Assembly (NCBI RefSeq): GCF_018860525.1 | Contig: NZ_JAHKPM010000021.1 | Span: 56,031 to 120,030, forward strand | DNA: 64,000 nucleotides | Source: Vibrio hepatarius | GTDB lineage: Bacteria > Pseudomonadota > Gammaproteobacteria > Enterobacterales > Vibrionaceae | Direction of reading: 5' to 3' | In this document: piece after piece, positions 8,202-17,794 of the stretch | Position numbering within the stretch: position 1 is the first letter of the stretch | How the letters are laid out: each line of letters begins with the position of its first letter | The notes under the pieces: generated by a model | Databases searched by the model: none | The model's input: the letters and a program-made list of their open reading frames with translations, nothing else | What the model was told of the DNA's origin: nothing | Made by a program: the position numbers and the translations under genes

Positions 8202-10493
8202 TTATTTAAAACTGGTTCCAATAATAAGATAGAAAGAATCATAGCTCTGCTCCGTCCTGCCGTAACCTAACATAATTGGCCCTACAGGGGAGTCAATGCC
8301 GGCAAATATAGACCCTGCACCATACAAGGGTGCTTTATCAGCACTAATACTGGGATCTGACCACACACCTCCATATTCTATTGATAATCCAAGATAAAAA
8401 GGCGACGAAAATAGGCCGAAATCATTATCAAACCAACGATATCGATATACTAAACTGCCAAAAATTTTATTTTGACCAATAAGGCTATTTCGAGGGATCC
8501 CAGATAAGTTTAAAAAGCCTCCAAGCTCTTTAGGGTTAATAATTAATGCTGAATTTTTACTTTCAACAACACCAACATCCAAATTACCAATTAAAGTGTG
8601 GCGGGAAAAACTCTGGGCATAAATCACCTTAGCTCCGTATTCAAGAGCAGTATCCTCATTATGTCCTTCGAATATACTGCCAGTCGTACCAATACTGTCA
8701 TCATGCGATACGAGGTAATCTAGATCTAAATACAATCCTTTGGTAGGCACACTGAAGCTGTCTAACGTGTCAATACGATAATTTATAAATCCTCCAACAC
8801 GTTTGTAAGACACATCCCCAAGAGAAGGAAGCGAAGCCAGCTCACCAGTCCCATCAGTGTATCTAACACCAAGTTTAATCCGGCTCCATAATGCATTTTG
8901 ATAACCCACAGCCCACTCAGTTCCCCATTCATTAAAAGCAATAGGTATATAATCTCGAGTTGCATTCAATGAAGTATCCGTCATTCCTCTACTGGGTAAG
9001 TTGACTTTTTCACTGCTGTATGAGGCCGCTATTGTCGTGAACATATCAGTATTAAATAGCAATGGACTGTAAAGTTCTCCTAATACGAGTTTGTCAGACC
9101 CCATCTCTACATTGAGTCTGAATTCTGCTCCCAAAGAGTTTAAGTCAGTAAAATTGGTCGATACACCTATTGAATATTGGCTATCCGTATCGAAATCATC
9201 TTCCAAAAAGAAGCGGAAGTTGGCATAGTTTGGACCCCATGACTTCTCACGAATATTCAGTACTAAAGAATTTTGATTATCAATTTCTTCATAGCGATAG
9301 GTAATAAGCTCAAATCTATCTAATGCGTAAAGATTTTGGATGCTATTTTCAATTTCAGCTGTTGAATAGCGTCTACCCTGATCGAGTTTAAGGTATTTTT
9401 TAAGTGCCTCTTCACTGTAATGACTGTGATTATGGATAACAATTTGTTCGACTATTATTTCATCGCCATAGCGAAGTTTTCGCCTAGCATCTTCTTTATG
9501 GTCAATGTAGTCCTGATACTCGGATGATGACACGCTATATTGTGCAAGCTTTAGCTTATTGGTGATTGCAGCTTGATAACCTTGCTGAAAAGCAAACGGC
9601 ATTTTTTCAAATGCAGTTGTTTCCATATCTCCAACTTGAGGTTTAAGGAAAACATCCCTATCTGTCAATGTTTTAGCCTGACGATTTGTTGTACTCCGCA
9701 CTAGATAATTTGACAACTGATCGGCAACAGTAAATAAGGTTGTAAACTCCTCTTCTTCTCTGTAATCCGTACTGATATCAACAGCGATGACAACATCAGC
9801 TCCCAATGCTCTGGCTACATCAACGGGCATATTATTGGTTACGCCACCATCCACTAACAATTGGCCATTAAGCTCATAAGGAGGCAATGCCCCTGGCACA
9901 GACATACTCGCCATCATGGCATCAACTAAATACCCATCCCCAATAACAACAGGCTTCAATTCAATAATATCGGTTGCAACAGAGCGATAAGGTATGGCGA
10001 GATCATCGAAAGACGTAAACGGTGGTAGGTTACCTGAAGTCTCACGTAAAATTTTCAGCATCCCTTGCCCTTGGACTATTCCCCGAGCAGCATGAACCTC
10101 CCCCCAACGCAAGCCTAAATCCGTCGTAAGTTGATACCTATCTTCATATTCTTTATCACGCACACGTCTCTGACTACGATCGACCCTATCACGATAGCCA
10201 CTGTTCCAGTCCACCGTCGTAATAAAGCTCTCGATCTCGTCAGAACTCATACCCGTTGAATACAAACCACCGACATATGCCCCCATACTGGTTCCAGTAA
10301 TATAGTCCACTGGAATTTTGAGTTCTTCTAGAGCTTTGAGCACCCCGATATGAGCTGCTCCCTTAGCTCCTCCTCCAGCAAGTACCACTGCGATTTTTGG
10401 CCTTTTTACCTCATCAGGTTGTTGAGGCACTGCCGACATAGCGCTTGATAGCGACAAAACATTGATAAGTAAAAAAAACAATACCTTCTTCAC
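8202..10493 (-). CDS. Patatin-like phospholipase with POTRA and outer-membrane barrel (type Vd-like)
   Basis: 763 residues from a GTG start that yields a signal peptide (VKKVLFFLLINVLSLSSAMSA) and has AAAGGG nine bases upstream; a longer GTG frame starts at 10529. Next comes a patatin domain with the oxyanion loop GGGAKGAAH, nucleophile motif GTSMG (Ser about residue 69) and the catalytic DGG (Asp about 214). A POTRA-like segment follows (IVIHNHSHYSEEALKKYL), then a C-terminal Omp85/D15-type beta-barrel ending in FYLIIGTSFK. This layout matches PlpD/FplA-type proteins, in which the barrel anchors or exports a lipase. It lies 51 bp after mrcB and may be cotranscribed. Substrate and surface exposure are unknown. 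Confidence 0.85.
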   Translation of the reverse strand: MKKVLFFLLINVLSLSSAMSAVPQQPDEVKRPKIAVVLAGGGAKGAAHIGVLKALEELKIPVDYITGTSMGAYVGGLYSTGMSSDEIESFITTVDWNSGYRDRVDRSQRRVRDKEYEDRYQLTTDLGLRWGEVHAARGIVQGQGMLKILRETSGNLPPFTSFDDLAIPYRSVATDIIELKPVVIGDGYLVDAMMASMSVPGALPPYELNGQLLVDGGVTNNMPVDVARALGADVVIAVDISTDYREEEEFTTLFTVADQLSNYLVRSTTNRQAKTLTDRDVFLKPQVGDMETTAFEKMPFAFQQGYQAAITNKLKLAQYSVSSSEYQDYIDHKEDARRKLRYGDEIIVEQIVIHNHSHYSEEALKKYLKLDQGRRYSTAEIENSIQNLYALDRFELITYRYEEIDNQNSLVLNIREKSWGPNYANFRFFLEDDFDTDSQYSIGVSTNFTDLNSLGAEFRLNVEMGSDKLVLGELYSPLLFNTDMFTTIAASYSSEKVNLPSRGMTDTSLNATRDYIPIAFNEWGTEWAVGYQNALWSRIKLGVRYTDGTGELASLPSLGDVSYKRVGGFINYRIDTLDSFSVPTKGLYLDLDYLVSHDDSIGTTGSIFEGHNEDTALEYGAKVIYAQSFSRHTLIGNLDVGVVESKNSALIINPKELGGFLNLSGIPRNSLIGQNKIFGSLVYRYRWFDNDFGLFSSPFYLGLSIEYGGVWSDPSISADKAPLYGAGSIFAGIDSPVGPIMLGYGRTEQSYDSFYLIIGTSFK

Positions 10494-10544
10494 TCTCCAA
10501 TTCCCTTTTAGATAATACGCATGTAACACTTAATGAATTGAGAA

Positions 10545-12905
10545 CTACCAACTGAATAACTTTTTGATCCATTGTGTAGGCTGACTTTCACACTCTTGTT
10601 TAAGTCGGTTATCGACATCCCACATAGGGAGTTTAAATGCATTTTCACAATCTAGTTGGAGGCTTCCGTTATCATTATAAGTAAAGCCGAGAGTACTTAT
10701 TCCTTGCGGCCAAGGTAAAGACAAGGCTTCAGGAATACGATGTTTTAGGTATTCCGCATACACTCTCAATGCACCGCTAGAACCTGTCAATTGGGTCGGC
10801 TGGTTATCATCGCGGCCAAGCCAGATAGTCGTCACTTCACGGCCATCAATACCAACAAACCAACTATCACGAGTATCGTTACTAGTACCAGTTTTGCCTG
10901 CTAATGCTGCCCAGCCAAATTGACTATTAAGATATCGACCAGTTCCCTCCAATACACCTCGCTTCATTGCATAAGTTGTCAACCAAGCAGCTTGCTGATC
11001 AATAGTTTGTGCCGTTCTAGGTAAAGATTGAAATAACACATTGCCCTCTTTATCAACCACAGAGCGCAATGCGGATAACTGAGAGCGCTTACCAGAATTG
11101 GTCAATGTTTGATACATTTGCGCCACCTGGAAAGGTGTTAACGTGAAAGAACCGAGGAACATCGAAGGAACAGGTCTAATTTCATTACGATCGACACCAA
11201 GCTTGGCAAGTGTATCAATGACATTCGAAATACCCAACTGCATGCCTAATTCAACCGTAGGTACATTTAATGACTTAGCAAGTGCTAAATACAAAGGTAC
11301 ATCACCTCTGAATTTTCGATCATAGTTACGTGGCGACCAAACACTGCCTTTAGAACCTTTTAGGCTAATAGGCTTATCATGCAAAGTAGTTGCTAGATTG
11401 TACTTTTGGGGCTGCTCTAAAGCGGTTAAATAGACAGCAGGCTTAACTAGTGACCCAATTTGGCGACTGGCATTTAGAGCACGATTAAAACCATCATAGC
11501 CAGTACGTTTTCCTCCAACCATAGCGCGTATTTCACCAGTATGGCGGTCAACTGCAATCGCAGCACCTTCTAAAGATTTACCTGCAACTTGACTCAGCTG
11601 AGGTATTTTTCTTGCGATTGCCAACTCAAGTTCCTGTTGTGATACGGGATCAAGAGAAGTAAAGACCCTAAGTCCGACATCAGATTGAAATACGCCCCCT
11701 ACTTTTTGTTTTAGTTCTATTTTAAGCTGCTGAAAATAAGCTGGCTGACGACTAGCAATTCGAGGATTATCTTGTATATCTAGAGGTCGACTAGCCGCTA
11801 TTTCATACTGGCTTGCACTTAAAACCCCTTGCTGCATCATCAAACGTAACACAAGATCTCTGCGTTCTTTAGCTCGTTCAGGGTAGCGGATTGGGTTGTA
11901 ATATGAAGGTCCTTTTACCATACCCACCAATAGTGCAAGCTGATCAATTCTAAGCTCTTGAATAGGTTGACCAAAATACAACCTAGAGGCCAAGCCAAAA
12001 CCATGAATCGCTTCACCACGGCTTTGACCTAAGTAAACTTCATTGAGATACCCCTCTAAAATACGATCTTTGCTGTATCTATAGTCAATAATTAGCGCCA
12101 TATAAGCTTCACGTAACTTACGCCACAATGTTCTATCACTAGAAAGGAAGATATTCTTCGCCAACTGCTGAGTCAGGGTACTTCCGCCTTGAACCGTTCT
12201 CCCAGCTTTGAGATTCGCTACCATAGCACGAGCAATGGCTAACGGTGATACTCCATCATGCTGATAGAAATCCCTATCTTCCGTCACCAACAAAGCATCA
12301 ACCATAATTTCTGGAAATTGATCTCTCCTCAAGAACAAGCGTTGCTCATCATGGTCTTTTTCAAGCATTCCCAACATTTTAGGTTCAATACGTAAGTAAC
12401 CAAGATCAGCAGATTTCTCTAATGATTTAATCTGTTTCAAGCCTGCGGTACCAAAATACAGCATGACATGGCGATCAGGTTCTGGCCCATTAGTAAACTC
12501 AAACGGACGGCGAAATAATTCTATCTTGGTGGAGGAGGAAGAATATTCTCCAGGGTAACGAGGGTGGCTAACTTTACGATAATTGAGCACATCCAACTCA
12601 TTACGTACTTCTTGTATTGATATACTATCACCTGGAGCAAGATTTAGAATCCGTGCATAGACCACAGTAGGTAAATCAAAGAGTTGCCCCTCAAAGCGCT
12701 GCCTAACCACGCTATCCAAATACACGCCAACGAATACAATTAAAACCAAGCCCGCCAAGCATACTTTCCAAGAGACACCCCAAAGCATCTTTAACCAACT
12801 GCGTTGATTTTTCTTTGAACGCTTACGCTTTACCGATGATGGTTTACGTGGTGATTTGTTACTGGTTTTTGCTTTGTTATTATTCGAAGTTGATTTCTTG
12901 CTCAT
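10545..12905 (-). CDS. mrcB: Penicillin-binding protein 1B
   Basis: 786 residues. A short basic cytoplasmic tail is followed by one membrane helix (about 47-65), a UB2H-like domain, then glycosyltransferase family 51 with catalytic Glu209 in TEDRDFYQHDG and GGSTLTQQLAKN. The transpeptidase domain has S485-LVK, S545-LN and K671-TGTS. It polymerises and cross-links peptidoglycan at the inner membrane. The gene overlaps the hrpB stop by ATGA, so translation is probably coupled. The UB2H domain implies activation by an outer-membrane lipoprotein (LpoB- or CsiV-like), which is not encoded here. Confidence 0.96.
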   Translation of the reverse strand: MSKKSTSNNNKAKTSNKSPRKPSSVKRKRSKKNQRSWLKMLWGVSWKVCLAGLVLIVFVGVYLDSVVRQRFEGQLFDLPTVVYARILNLAPGDSISIQEVRNELDVLNYRKVSHPRYPGEYSSSSTKIELFRRPFEFTNGPEPDRHVMLYFGTAGLKQIKSLEKSADLGYLRIEPKMLGMLEKDHDEQRLFLRRDQFPEIMVDALLVTEDRDFYQHDGVSPLAIARAMVANLKAGRTVQGGSTLTQQLAKNIFLSSDRTLWRKLREAYMALIIDYRYSKDRILEGYLNEVYLGQSRGEAIHGFGLASRLYFGQPIQELRIDQLALLVGMVKGPSYYNPIRYPERAKERRDLVLRLMMQQGVLSASQYEIAASRPLDIQDNPRIASRQPAYFQQLKIELKQKVGGVFQSDVGLRVFTSLDPVSQQELELAIARKIPQLSQVAGKSLEGAAIAVDRHTGEIRAMVGGKRTGYDGFNRALNASRQIGSLVKPAVYLTALEQPQKYNLATTLHDKPISLKGSKGSVWSPRNYDRKFRGDVPLYLALAKSLNVPTVELGMQLGISNVIDTLAKLGVDRNEIRPVPSMFLGSFTLTPFQVAQMYQTLTNSGKRSQLSALRSVVDKEGNVLFQSLPRTAQTIDQQAAWLTTYAMKRGVLEGTGRYLNSQFGWAALAGKTGTSNDTRDSWFVGIDGREVTTIWLGRDDNQPTQLTGSSGALRVYAEYLKHRIPEALSLPWPQGISTLGFTYNDNGSLQLDCENAFKLPMWDVDNRLKQECESQPTQWIKKLFSW

Positions 12906-15361
12906 GAGTTTAGTTGCCGCTTAGTTTTTGTCGTCGCCACGTGATTGGCAGGATCATCAGGCCATACATGCTTGGGGTAACGCCCTTTCATTTCTTTTTG
13001 CACTTCTTTGTACGCACCAGCCCAAAAGCTTGCCAAATCTCGTGTGACTTGTAACGGATGCTGCGCAGGAGACAATAGTTCCACAAGTAACGTTTTATTC
13101 CCCTGCGCTATTTGGGGGGACTCTTGCTCACCAAACATTTCCTGCATCCGAACAGAAAGCACAGCTTCTTGACCGTACTGATAGCGAATCTTTTTTTTCG
13201 TCCCTGTTGGTAAGACGAAATACACAGGTAACCATTGATCTATTTTCTGATTTAGTGGCCAAGAAAGATAGGACATTAACGCTGGTTCAATATCGATGGT
13301 TTGCATTGCCTTTAATGAAGTAACTCCAATTAAGTACGGCTCCAGCCACTGCTCAAGATTTTCTAATAGTTCGTCTTCAGTCAGGTCCGGCCATGAATAA
13401 TCAGGTAACCAATCGGCAGCACAACGAATCCGTTCCAACGTTTGCTTACTTTTCTCCGACCAGTTTAATACACCTAAGCCTTTGCGTCTTACATAGTTGA
13501 GTAAAGCTTGAGTGATTTTTTTTGCTTCAGGACTTGGTAGAGCCACTCTCTCAATGACCAAGCGACCAATACATTTTTGAGACTCAGCTTTCAAGCGCCC
13601 TTTCGCATCATCCCAATCAATACTTTCTTGAGTAAGGAAAAATTGATGACACCATTTCTCAAGTATCACCAATTGCAGCTCTATCGCTAAAAAAACCCGA
13701 GAAGAACCTGTATGACCACGCATAAGATCGGCAATAACTATATATTCTGATGTTTCTAGTCCATCGTCATTACTCATCTCTGCTCCATGGCCGTTAGAAA
13801 GCAAAAACTGACCGACTTGCCCTTTACGCAATTGTGCTATTCGGTCTGGAAATGCAGTGGCCAACATAACTGCAACTAGAGACTCATCGATAAAAGAATG
13901 TGAAAAGTTGCACGAGAGTTTGCGCGCTAAGGCTAAACCTCGCTGATAAACAACGTTCTGCTGAGCATGTACCCCTCGCTTAAAACGATCAACCGAATGT
14001 AAAAAATTCACACAATCCCGCTCTGGCGTTTCCAACAATGCAGCGACTGCGGGTGCCGTATCTTGCCATGATTGTACTTTTGAATAGGTCAACATTGCTG
14101 CAATTCTTGGTTCTACCCCAAGTTCACAAGCCAACTTGCCTTGTGGGGTTAGCTGATATTTGCTATCCAATAAACCAAGCCGAATAAGTAACTGTTTTGA
14201 TTGTTCAATAGCCCCCTTTGGAGGAACATCAAGCCACTTTAAGTCCGTTGGTTCAGTCGTCCCCCATTGCACTAACTCAAACGTTAAACTCAATAAGTCT
14301 GAAGAAATAATTTCTGCGGAAGGAACCTCTGGCTGCTGTTTCATTTGGCTCTCAGAATACAGCCTGATACAAATACCTGGTTCTAGTCGCCCCGCTCGTC
14401 CAGCTCTTTGTTCTGCCGATGATTGAGCAATACGAATTTGCTCAAGCTTAGTGACTCCATTTTTAACATCAAACTTCGCAGTTCGCTGCAAGCCAGAATC
14501 AAGCACAATACGTACACCTTCTATCGTTAAGGAGGTTTCAGCGATATTGGTGGCTAACACAACTTTACGTCGACCATTAGTAGAAGCTTGAATAGCGGCC
14601 TGCTGCTGCTTAACGTCCAGTTGCCCATACAAAGGGCAAACATCTACATTTTCCGGCAAGCCTGTTAAACTCTGGGCAACACGTTTAATAGCAGCCATAC
14701 TGGGAAGAAACGCTAATATTGATCCTATTTCTTTACTTAGCAAAAAATGGATTTGTGCCACCATAGCGTGTTCATAGCTCTGGTTTAGCTTTAAAGGATG
14801 GTAGCGATATTCAACCGGAAAATGTCGACCTTGGGACTCAATATATATCGCGTCAGGCATCAATTGACTAAGGGCATCTTGGTCCAATGTCGCTGACATA
14901 ATTACTAACTTCAAATCACTTCGCAATACGTCCTGAACCTCCAGAGAAAACGCCAAAGCTGTATCAGCATGAATACTACGTTCGTGAAACTCATCAAAAA
15001 TTAGTAAAGAGACGTTGGTGAGCTCAGGATCAGTTTGGATCATGCGGGTTAAAACCCCTTCAGTGACAATCTCTAGCTTGGTGTTAGCGCTCACTTTAGA
15101 TTCCCCTTTCACTCGATAACCAATGCGTTGGCCGAGCTTTTCTCCAAGCTGCTGAGCAAGATAATAAGCAATGTTACGTGCAGCCAAGCGTCTAGGTTCT
15201 AGCATGATGATCTTTCCATCAACTAGATTTTCAGCCAATAACTGTAATGGGAAATAAGTCGATTTACCTGCACCAGGAGCAGCCTTAAGGATCACTTGGG
15301 AGTGAGTTCGAATACCAGATAGTAATTCTGGCATCACGCTCTCTATGGGAAGCTGTGACAA
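12902..15361 (-). CDS. hrpB: ATP-dependent helicase HrpB
   Basis: 819 residues when started at the TTG giving LSQLPIESVMPELL, which matches the family N-terminus and has AAGG eight bases upstream. A longer ATG frame to 15433 would overlap the divergent sfsA start. Helicase motifs: Walker A GAPGAGKS, DEFHE (motif II of the DEAH group), SAT, and QRAGRAGR (motif VI), then the HrpB-specific C-terminal domain. HrpB is a DEAH-box RNA helicase-like protein with no firmly known substrate in gamma-proteobacteria. It overlaps mrcB by four bases. Confidence 0.88.
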   Translation of the reverse strand: MSQLPIESVMPELLSGIRTHSQVILKAAPGAGKSTYFPLQLLAENLVDGKIIMLEPRRLAARNIAYYLAQQLGEKLGQRIGYRVKGESKVSANTKLEIVTEGVLTRMIQTDPELTNVSLLIFDEFHERSIHADTALAFSLEVQDVLRSDLKLVIMSATLDQDALSQLMPDAIYIESQGRHFPVEYRYHPLKLNQSYEHAMVAQIHFLLSKEIGSILAFLPSMAAIKRVAQSLTGLPENVDVCPLYGQLDVKQQQAAIQASTNGRRKVVLATNIAETSLTIEGVRIVLDSGLQRTAKFDVKNGVTKLEQIRIAQSSAEQRAGRAGRLEPGICIRLYSESQMKQQPEVPSAEIISSDLLSLTFELVQWGTTEPTDLKWLDVPPKGAIEQSKQLLIRLGLLDSKYQLTPQGKLACELGVEPRIAAMLTYSKVQSWQDTAPAVAALLETPERDCVNFLHSVDRFKRGVHAQQNVVYQRGLALARKLSCNFSHSFIDESLVAVMLATAFPDRIAQLRKGQVGQFLLSNGHGAEMSNDDGLETSEYIVIADLMRGHTGSSRVFLAIELQLVILEKWCHQFFLTQESIDWDDAKGRLKAESQKCIGRLVIERVALPSPEAKKITQALLNYVRRKGLGVLNWSEKSKQTLERIRCAADWLPDYSWPDLTEDELLENLEQWLEPYLIGVTSLKAMQTIDIEPALMSYLSWPLNQKIDQWLPVYFVLPTGTKKKIRYQYGQEAVLSVRMQEMFGEQESPQIAQGNKTLLVELLSPAQHPLQVTRDLASFWAGAYKEVQKEMKGRYPKHVWPDDPANHVATTKTKRQLNS

Positions 15362-15415
15362 TTGAAAAGCCTTATGATGTAATAATGTAAATATTGTACA
15401 TAAATCCAGCCTCAA

Positions 15416-16129
15416 ATGAAGTTTGAACCTCAATTACAACCCGCGGTATTGATTAAACGCTACAAACGTTTCCTTGCCGACATTCATTTACCCAATAATG
15501 AAGACATTACCATACACTGCGCGAACACTGGCGCTATGACAGGCTGTGCAATGACTGGAGATACAATTTGGTATTCAACCTCTAGCAATCCCAAGCGTAA
15601 ATATCCACATAGCTGGGAGCTAACCCAAACCAATAAAGGTGACACAATTTGCGTGAATACTGCTAGAGCAAATCAACTCGCAGTAGAAGCGGTAGAAACA
15701 GGCATAATCCACGAGCTAACAGGCTACGAACAACTCAAAACAGAAGTTCGATATGGTGATGAAAATAGCCGGATTGATATACTGCTCATGTCATCAAATC
15801 GACCTAACTGCTATATAGAAGTGAAAAGCGTGACTTTACTTGATGAGTTCAATCTAGGTCAGGGATACTTTCCCGATGCAGTAACCACTCGTGGACAGAA
15901 GCACCTGAGAGAGCTCACAAAAATGGTTCAAAATGGATACAGAGCAGTACTTTTATTCACAGTTTTGCATTCTGGTATTGAAAAAGTCTCTCCTGCACAC
16001 CATATAGACCCACAATATTCAAAATTATTGAAGAGTGCGCAAGAACAAGGCGTAGAAGTACTGTGCTATACCGCACAACTATCAAACACTGAGATGAAGC
16101 TGACAAAATCTATCCGTTTCATCAGTTAA
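15416..16129 (+). CDS. sfsA: Sugar fermentation stimulation protein SfsA homologue
   Basis: 237 residues, close to the E. coli length, with typical family segments such as [12 protein letters not shown] and [10 protein letters not shown]. The conserved acidic residues and EVK recall PD-(D/E)XK nuclease folds, and the N-terminal part recalls an OB-fold DNA-binding domain. In E. coli the protein was linked to maltose gene expression, but its biochemical role is unsettled. It is divergent from hrpB with about 55 bp between starts. It lies directly before dksA, as in E. coli. The ribosome-binding site is weak. Confidence 0.88.
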   Translation: MKFEPQLQPAVLIKRYKRFLADIHLPNNEDITIHCANTGAMTGCAMTGDTIWYSTSSNPKRKYPHSWELTQTNKGDTICVNTARANQLAVEAVETGIIHELTGYEQLKTEVRYGDENSRIDILLMSSNRPNCYIEVKSVTLLDEFNLGQGYFPDAVTTRGQKHLRELTKMVQNGYRAVLLFTVLHSGIEKVSPAHHIDPQYSKLLKSAQEQGVEVLCYTAQLSNTEMKLTKSIRFIS

Positions 16130-16180
16130 GAGAAAAAATGGTGTCATCTTCACATTGACAGCAAGTTTACTCTACAGAGT

Positions 16181-16209
16181 TTGCCTCACTTTGTTCTTTT
16201 TGCTATAGA
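16181..16209 (+). promoter_or_regulatory. dksA promoter candidate
   Basis: TTGCCT (16181-16186) and TATAGA (16204-16209) are spaced 17 bases apart. They lie 58 bp before the dksA ATG in the gap after sfsA. The match to sigma-70 elements is good; usage is inferred. Confidence 0.5.
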
Positions 16210-16267
16210 TAGCCGCCTTAAAATCCAACTGCTAGGCAGTGGATTAGGTGTAAGTAGGAGATGCTGC

Positions 16268-16714
16268 ATGTCAGAATCGAAAAAAAAAGCGCTAGGCATC
16301 CTAGCCATTGCAGGGGTTGAGCCATATACAGAGAAAGCTGGTGAAGAGTACATGTCATCAGATCAACTGGCTCATTTCACAAAAATTTTGACAGCGTGGC
16401 GTAACCAGCTCAGGGAAGAAGTTGATCGCACCGTGCACCATATGCAGGACGAAGCAGCAAATTTCCCTGATCCTGTTGATCGCGCATCTCAAGAAGAAGA
16501 ATTTAGCTTAGAACTCCGTAATCGAGATCGAGAACGCCGTCTTATTAAGAAAATTGAAAAAACACTCAATAAAATTGAAGAAGACGATTTTGGTTTCTGT
16601 GAGTCTTGTGGGGTTGAAATTGGTATTCGTCGTTTAGAAGCCCGTCCTACTGCTGATCTTTGTATTGATTGTAAAACTCTGGCGGAAATCAAAGAAAAGC
16701 AGATGCAAGGTTAA
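16268..16714 (+). CDS. dksA: RNA polymerase-binding transcription factor DksA
   Basis: 148 residues from ATG 16268, which has a TAGGAG ribosome-binding site; the longer frame at 16181 runs through promoter sequence. The coiled-coil tip [13 protein letters not shown] carries the two aspartates (D68 and D71 here) that reach the polymerase active site with ppGpp. The zinc finger is C111-C114-C132-C135. DksA tunes rRNA and amino-acid promoters during the stringent response and helps resolve transcription-replication conflicts. It heads a dksA-gluQ-pcnB-folK-panBC run in which an internal terminator separates it from gluQ. Confidence 0.97.
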   Translation: MSESKKKALGILAIAGVEPYTEKAGEEYMSSDQLAHFTKILTAWRNQLREEVDRTVHHMQDEAANFPDPVDRASQEEEFSLELRNRDRERRLIKKIEKTLNKIEEDDFGFCESCGVEIGIRRLEARPTADLCIDCKTLAEIKEKQMQG

Positions 16715-16739
16715 GTGTGAAAACAGCACTAATTACAGA

Positions 16740-16760
16740 GGGAGCCTTGGCTCCCTTTTT
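16740..16760 (+). terminator. Terminator or attenuator after dksA
   Basis: GGGAGC-CTTG-GCTCCC followed by TTTTT, 25 bases after the dksA stop. The strong but short stem may allow partial readthrough into gluQ. Confidence 0.8.
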
Positions 16761-16784
16761 GATTTGATATATTAGATTTTTAAG

Positions 16785-17675
16785 ATGACTTATATTGGCC
16801 GTTTTGCTCCATCTCCTTCAGGACCTCTGCATTTTGGTTCGCTTGTCGCGGCTTTAGGCAGCTACTTTCAGGCAAAATCTCAGCAAGGAAAATGGCTGGT
16901 ACGTATAGAAGATCTCGACCCCCCAAGAGAAGTCATTGGATCGGCAGATTTAATTTTGCGTACTTTAGAAGCCTACCATCTATATTGGGATGGAGAAGTC
17001 ATCTATCAAAGTCAGCGCCACTCTCTTTATCAGGCGCAACTAGAACACTGGCTCGCATCAAAACAAGCGTATTACTGCCAATGCACTCGTAAGCAAGTGA
17101 AAACCATGGGTGGATATTATGATGGTACTTGCCGTCATCGCACAAAAAGTGATATTAATAATTGCTCGATTCGCTTAGTCATGACGCACCCAGTCGAGTC
17201 ATTTATAGATAGTAAACATGGCCAATTAGCTATCCCTTCTCAACTTGCTCACGAAGATTTTATTGTTAAGCGAAGAGACGGTTTGTTTGCCTATAACCTG
17301 GCTGTTGTTATTGATGATATCGCTCAGGGAATTACTGAAGTAGTACGTGGCGCAGATTTAATTGAGCCTACAGGTAGACAAATCAGTTTGTACCACATTC
17401 TGAATCAGCAGCCCATTGACTACATTCACCTCCCTTTAGCCTTAGATAATCTTGGCCAAAAACTGTCCAAACAAAACCATGCTCCTTCGCTCAATCTTAA
17501 ACACCCTAAACCTGATTTAATAAGTGCTATGCGGTTTTTAGGTTTTGATATAAATAAAGAAATTGAGCAGTGTAATGTAAGTGAGATCATTGATTGGGGT
17601 ATTGCAAACTGGAACATGGAACAAGTACCAAATACAACTGAAATAACACCGCGATTCTCAAATAGCTCACTGTAG
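16785..17675 (+). CDS. gluQ: Glutamyl-Q tRNA(Asp) synthetase
   Basis: 296 residues. It resembles the catalytic half of glutamyl-tRNA synthetase without the anticodon-binding domain. The HIGH-like motif is GPLHFGS (about 13-19), the zinc site is C98-x-C100 with Y112 and C116, and the KMSKS-like loop is KLSKQN (about 229). The enzyme attaches glutamate to queuosine in the wobble position of tRNA-Asp. The dksA-gluQ order is conserved in gamma-proteobacteria, where gluQ expression often depends on dksA readthrough. The start is ATG 16785 with a weak upstream AAG. Confidence 0.93.
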   Translation: MTYIGRFAPSPSGPLHFGSLVAALGSYFQAKSQQGKWLVRIEDLDPPREVIGSADLILRTLEAYHLYWDGEVIYQSQRHSLYQAQLEHWLASKQAYYCQCTRKQVKTMGGYYDGTCRHRTKSDINNCSIRLVMTHPVESFIDSKHGQLAIPSQLAHEDFIVKRRDGLFAYNLAVVIDDIAQGITEVVRGADLIEPTGRQISLYHILNQQPIDYIHLPLALDNLGQKLSKQNHAPSLNLKHPKPDLISAMRFLGFDINKEIEQCNVSEIIDWGIANWNMEQVPNTTEITPRFSNSSL

Positions 17676-17794
17676 GCTATTATTAGCCGCGAAATGAGCC
17701 CTAACGACGCAAACGGAACCATAAGCCAGGCCCAAAATAGGCACACTCGAGTACTGGTGATGAGAGCCGCCAGAAATACGAGTAATTTATAAAC

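Noticed and set aside
8188..8204. TAATTAT/ATAATTA repeat at the end of the patatin-type gene as a terminator
   Set aside because: The stem is purely A/T apart from its loop, overlaps the stop codon and is not followed by a U-run.
10494..10529. Upstream GTG start for the patatin-type gene
   Set aside because: It would place 12 polar residues before the signal peptide; the inner GTG has a better-placed AAAGGG and gives a normal signal sequence.
15362..15433. Longer ATG start for hrpB
   Set aside because: It would overlap the divergent sfsA start and add a non-conserved stretch; the TTG at 15361 matches the family N-terminus and has an AAGG site.
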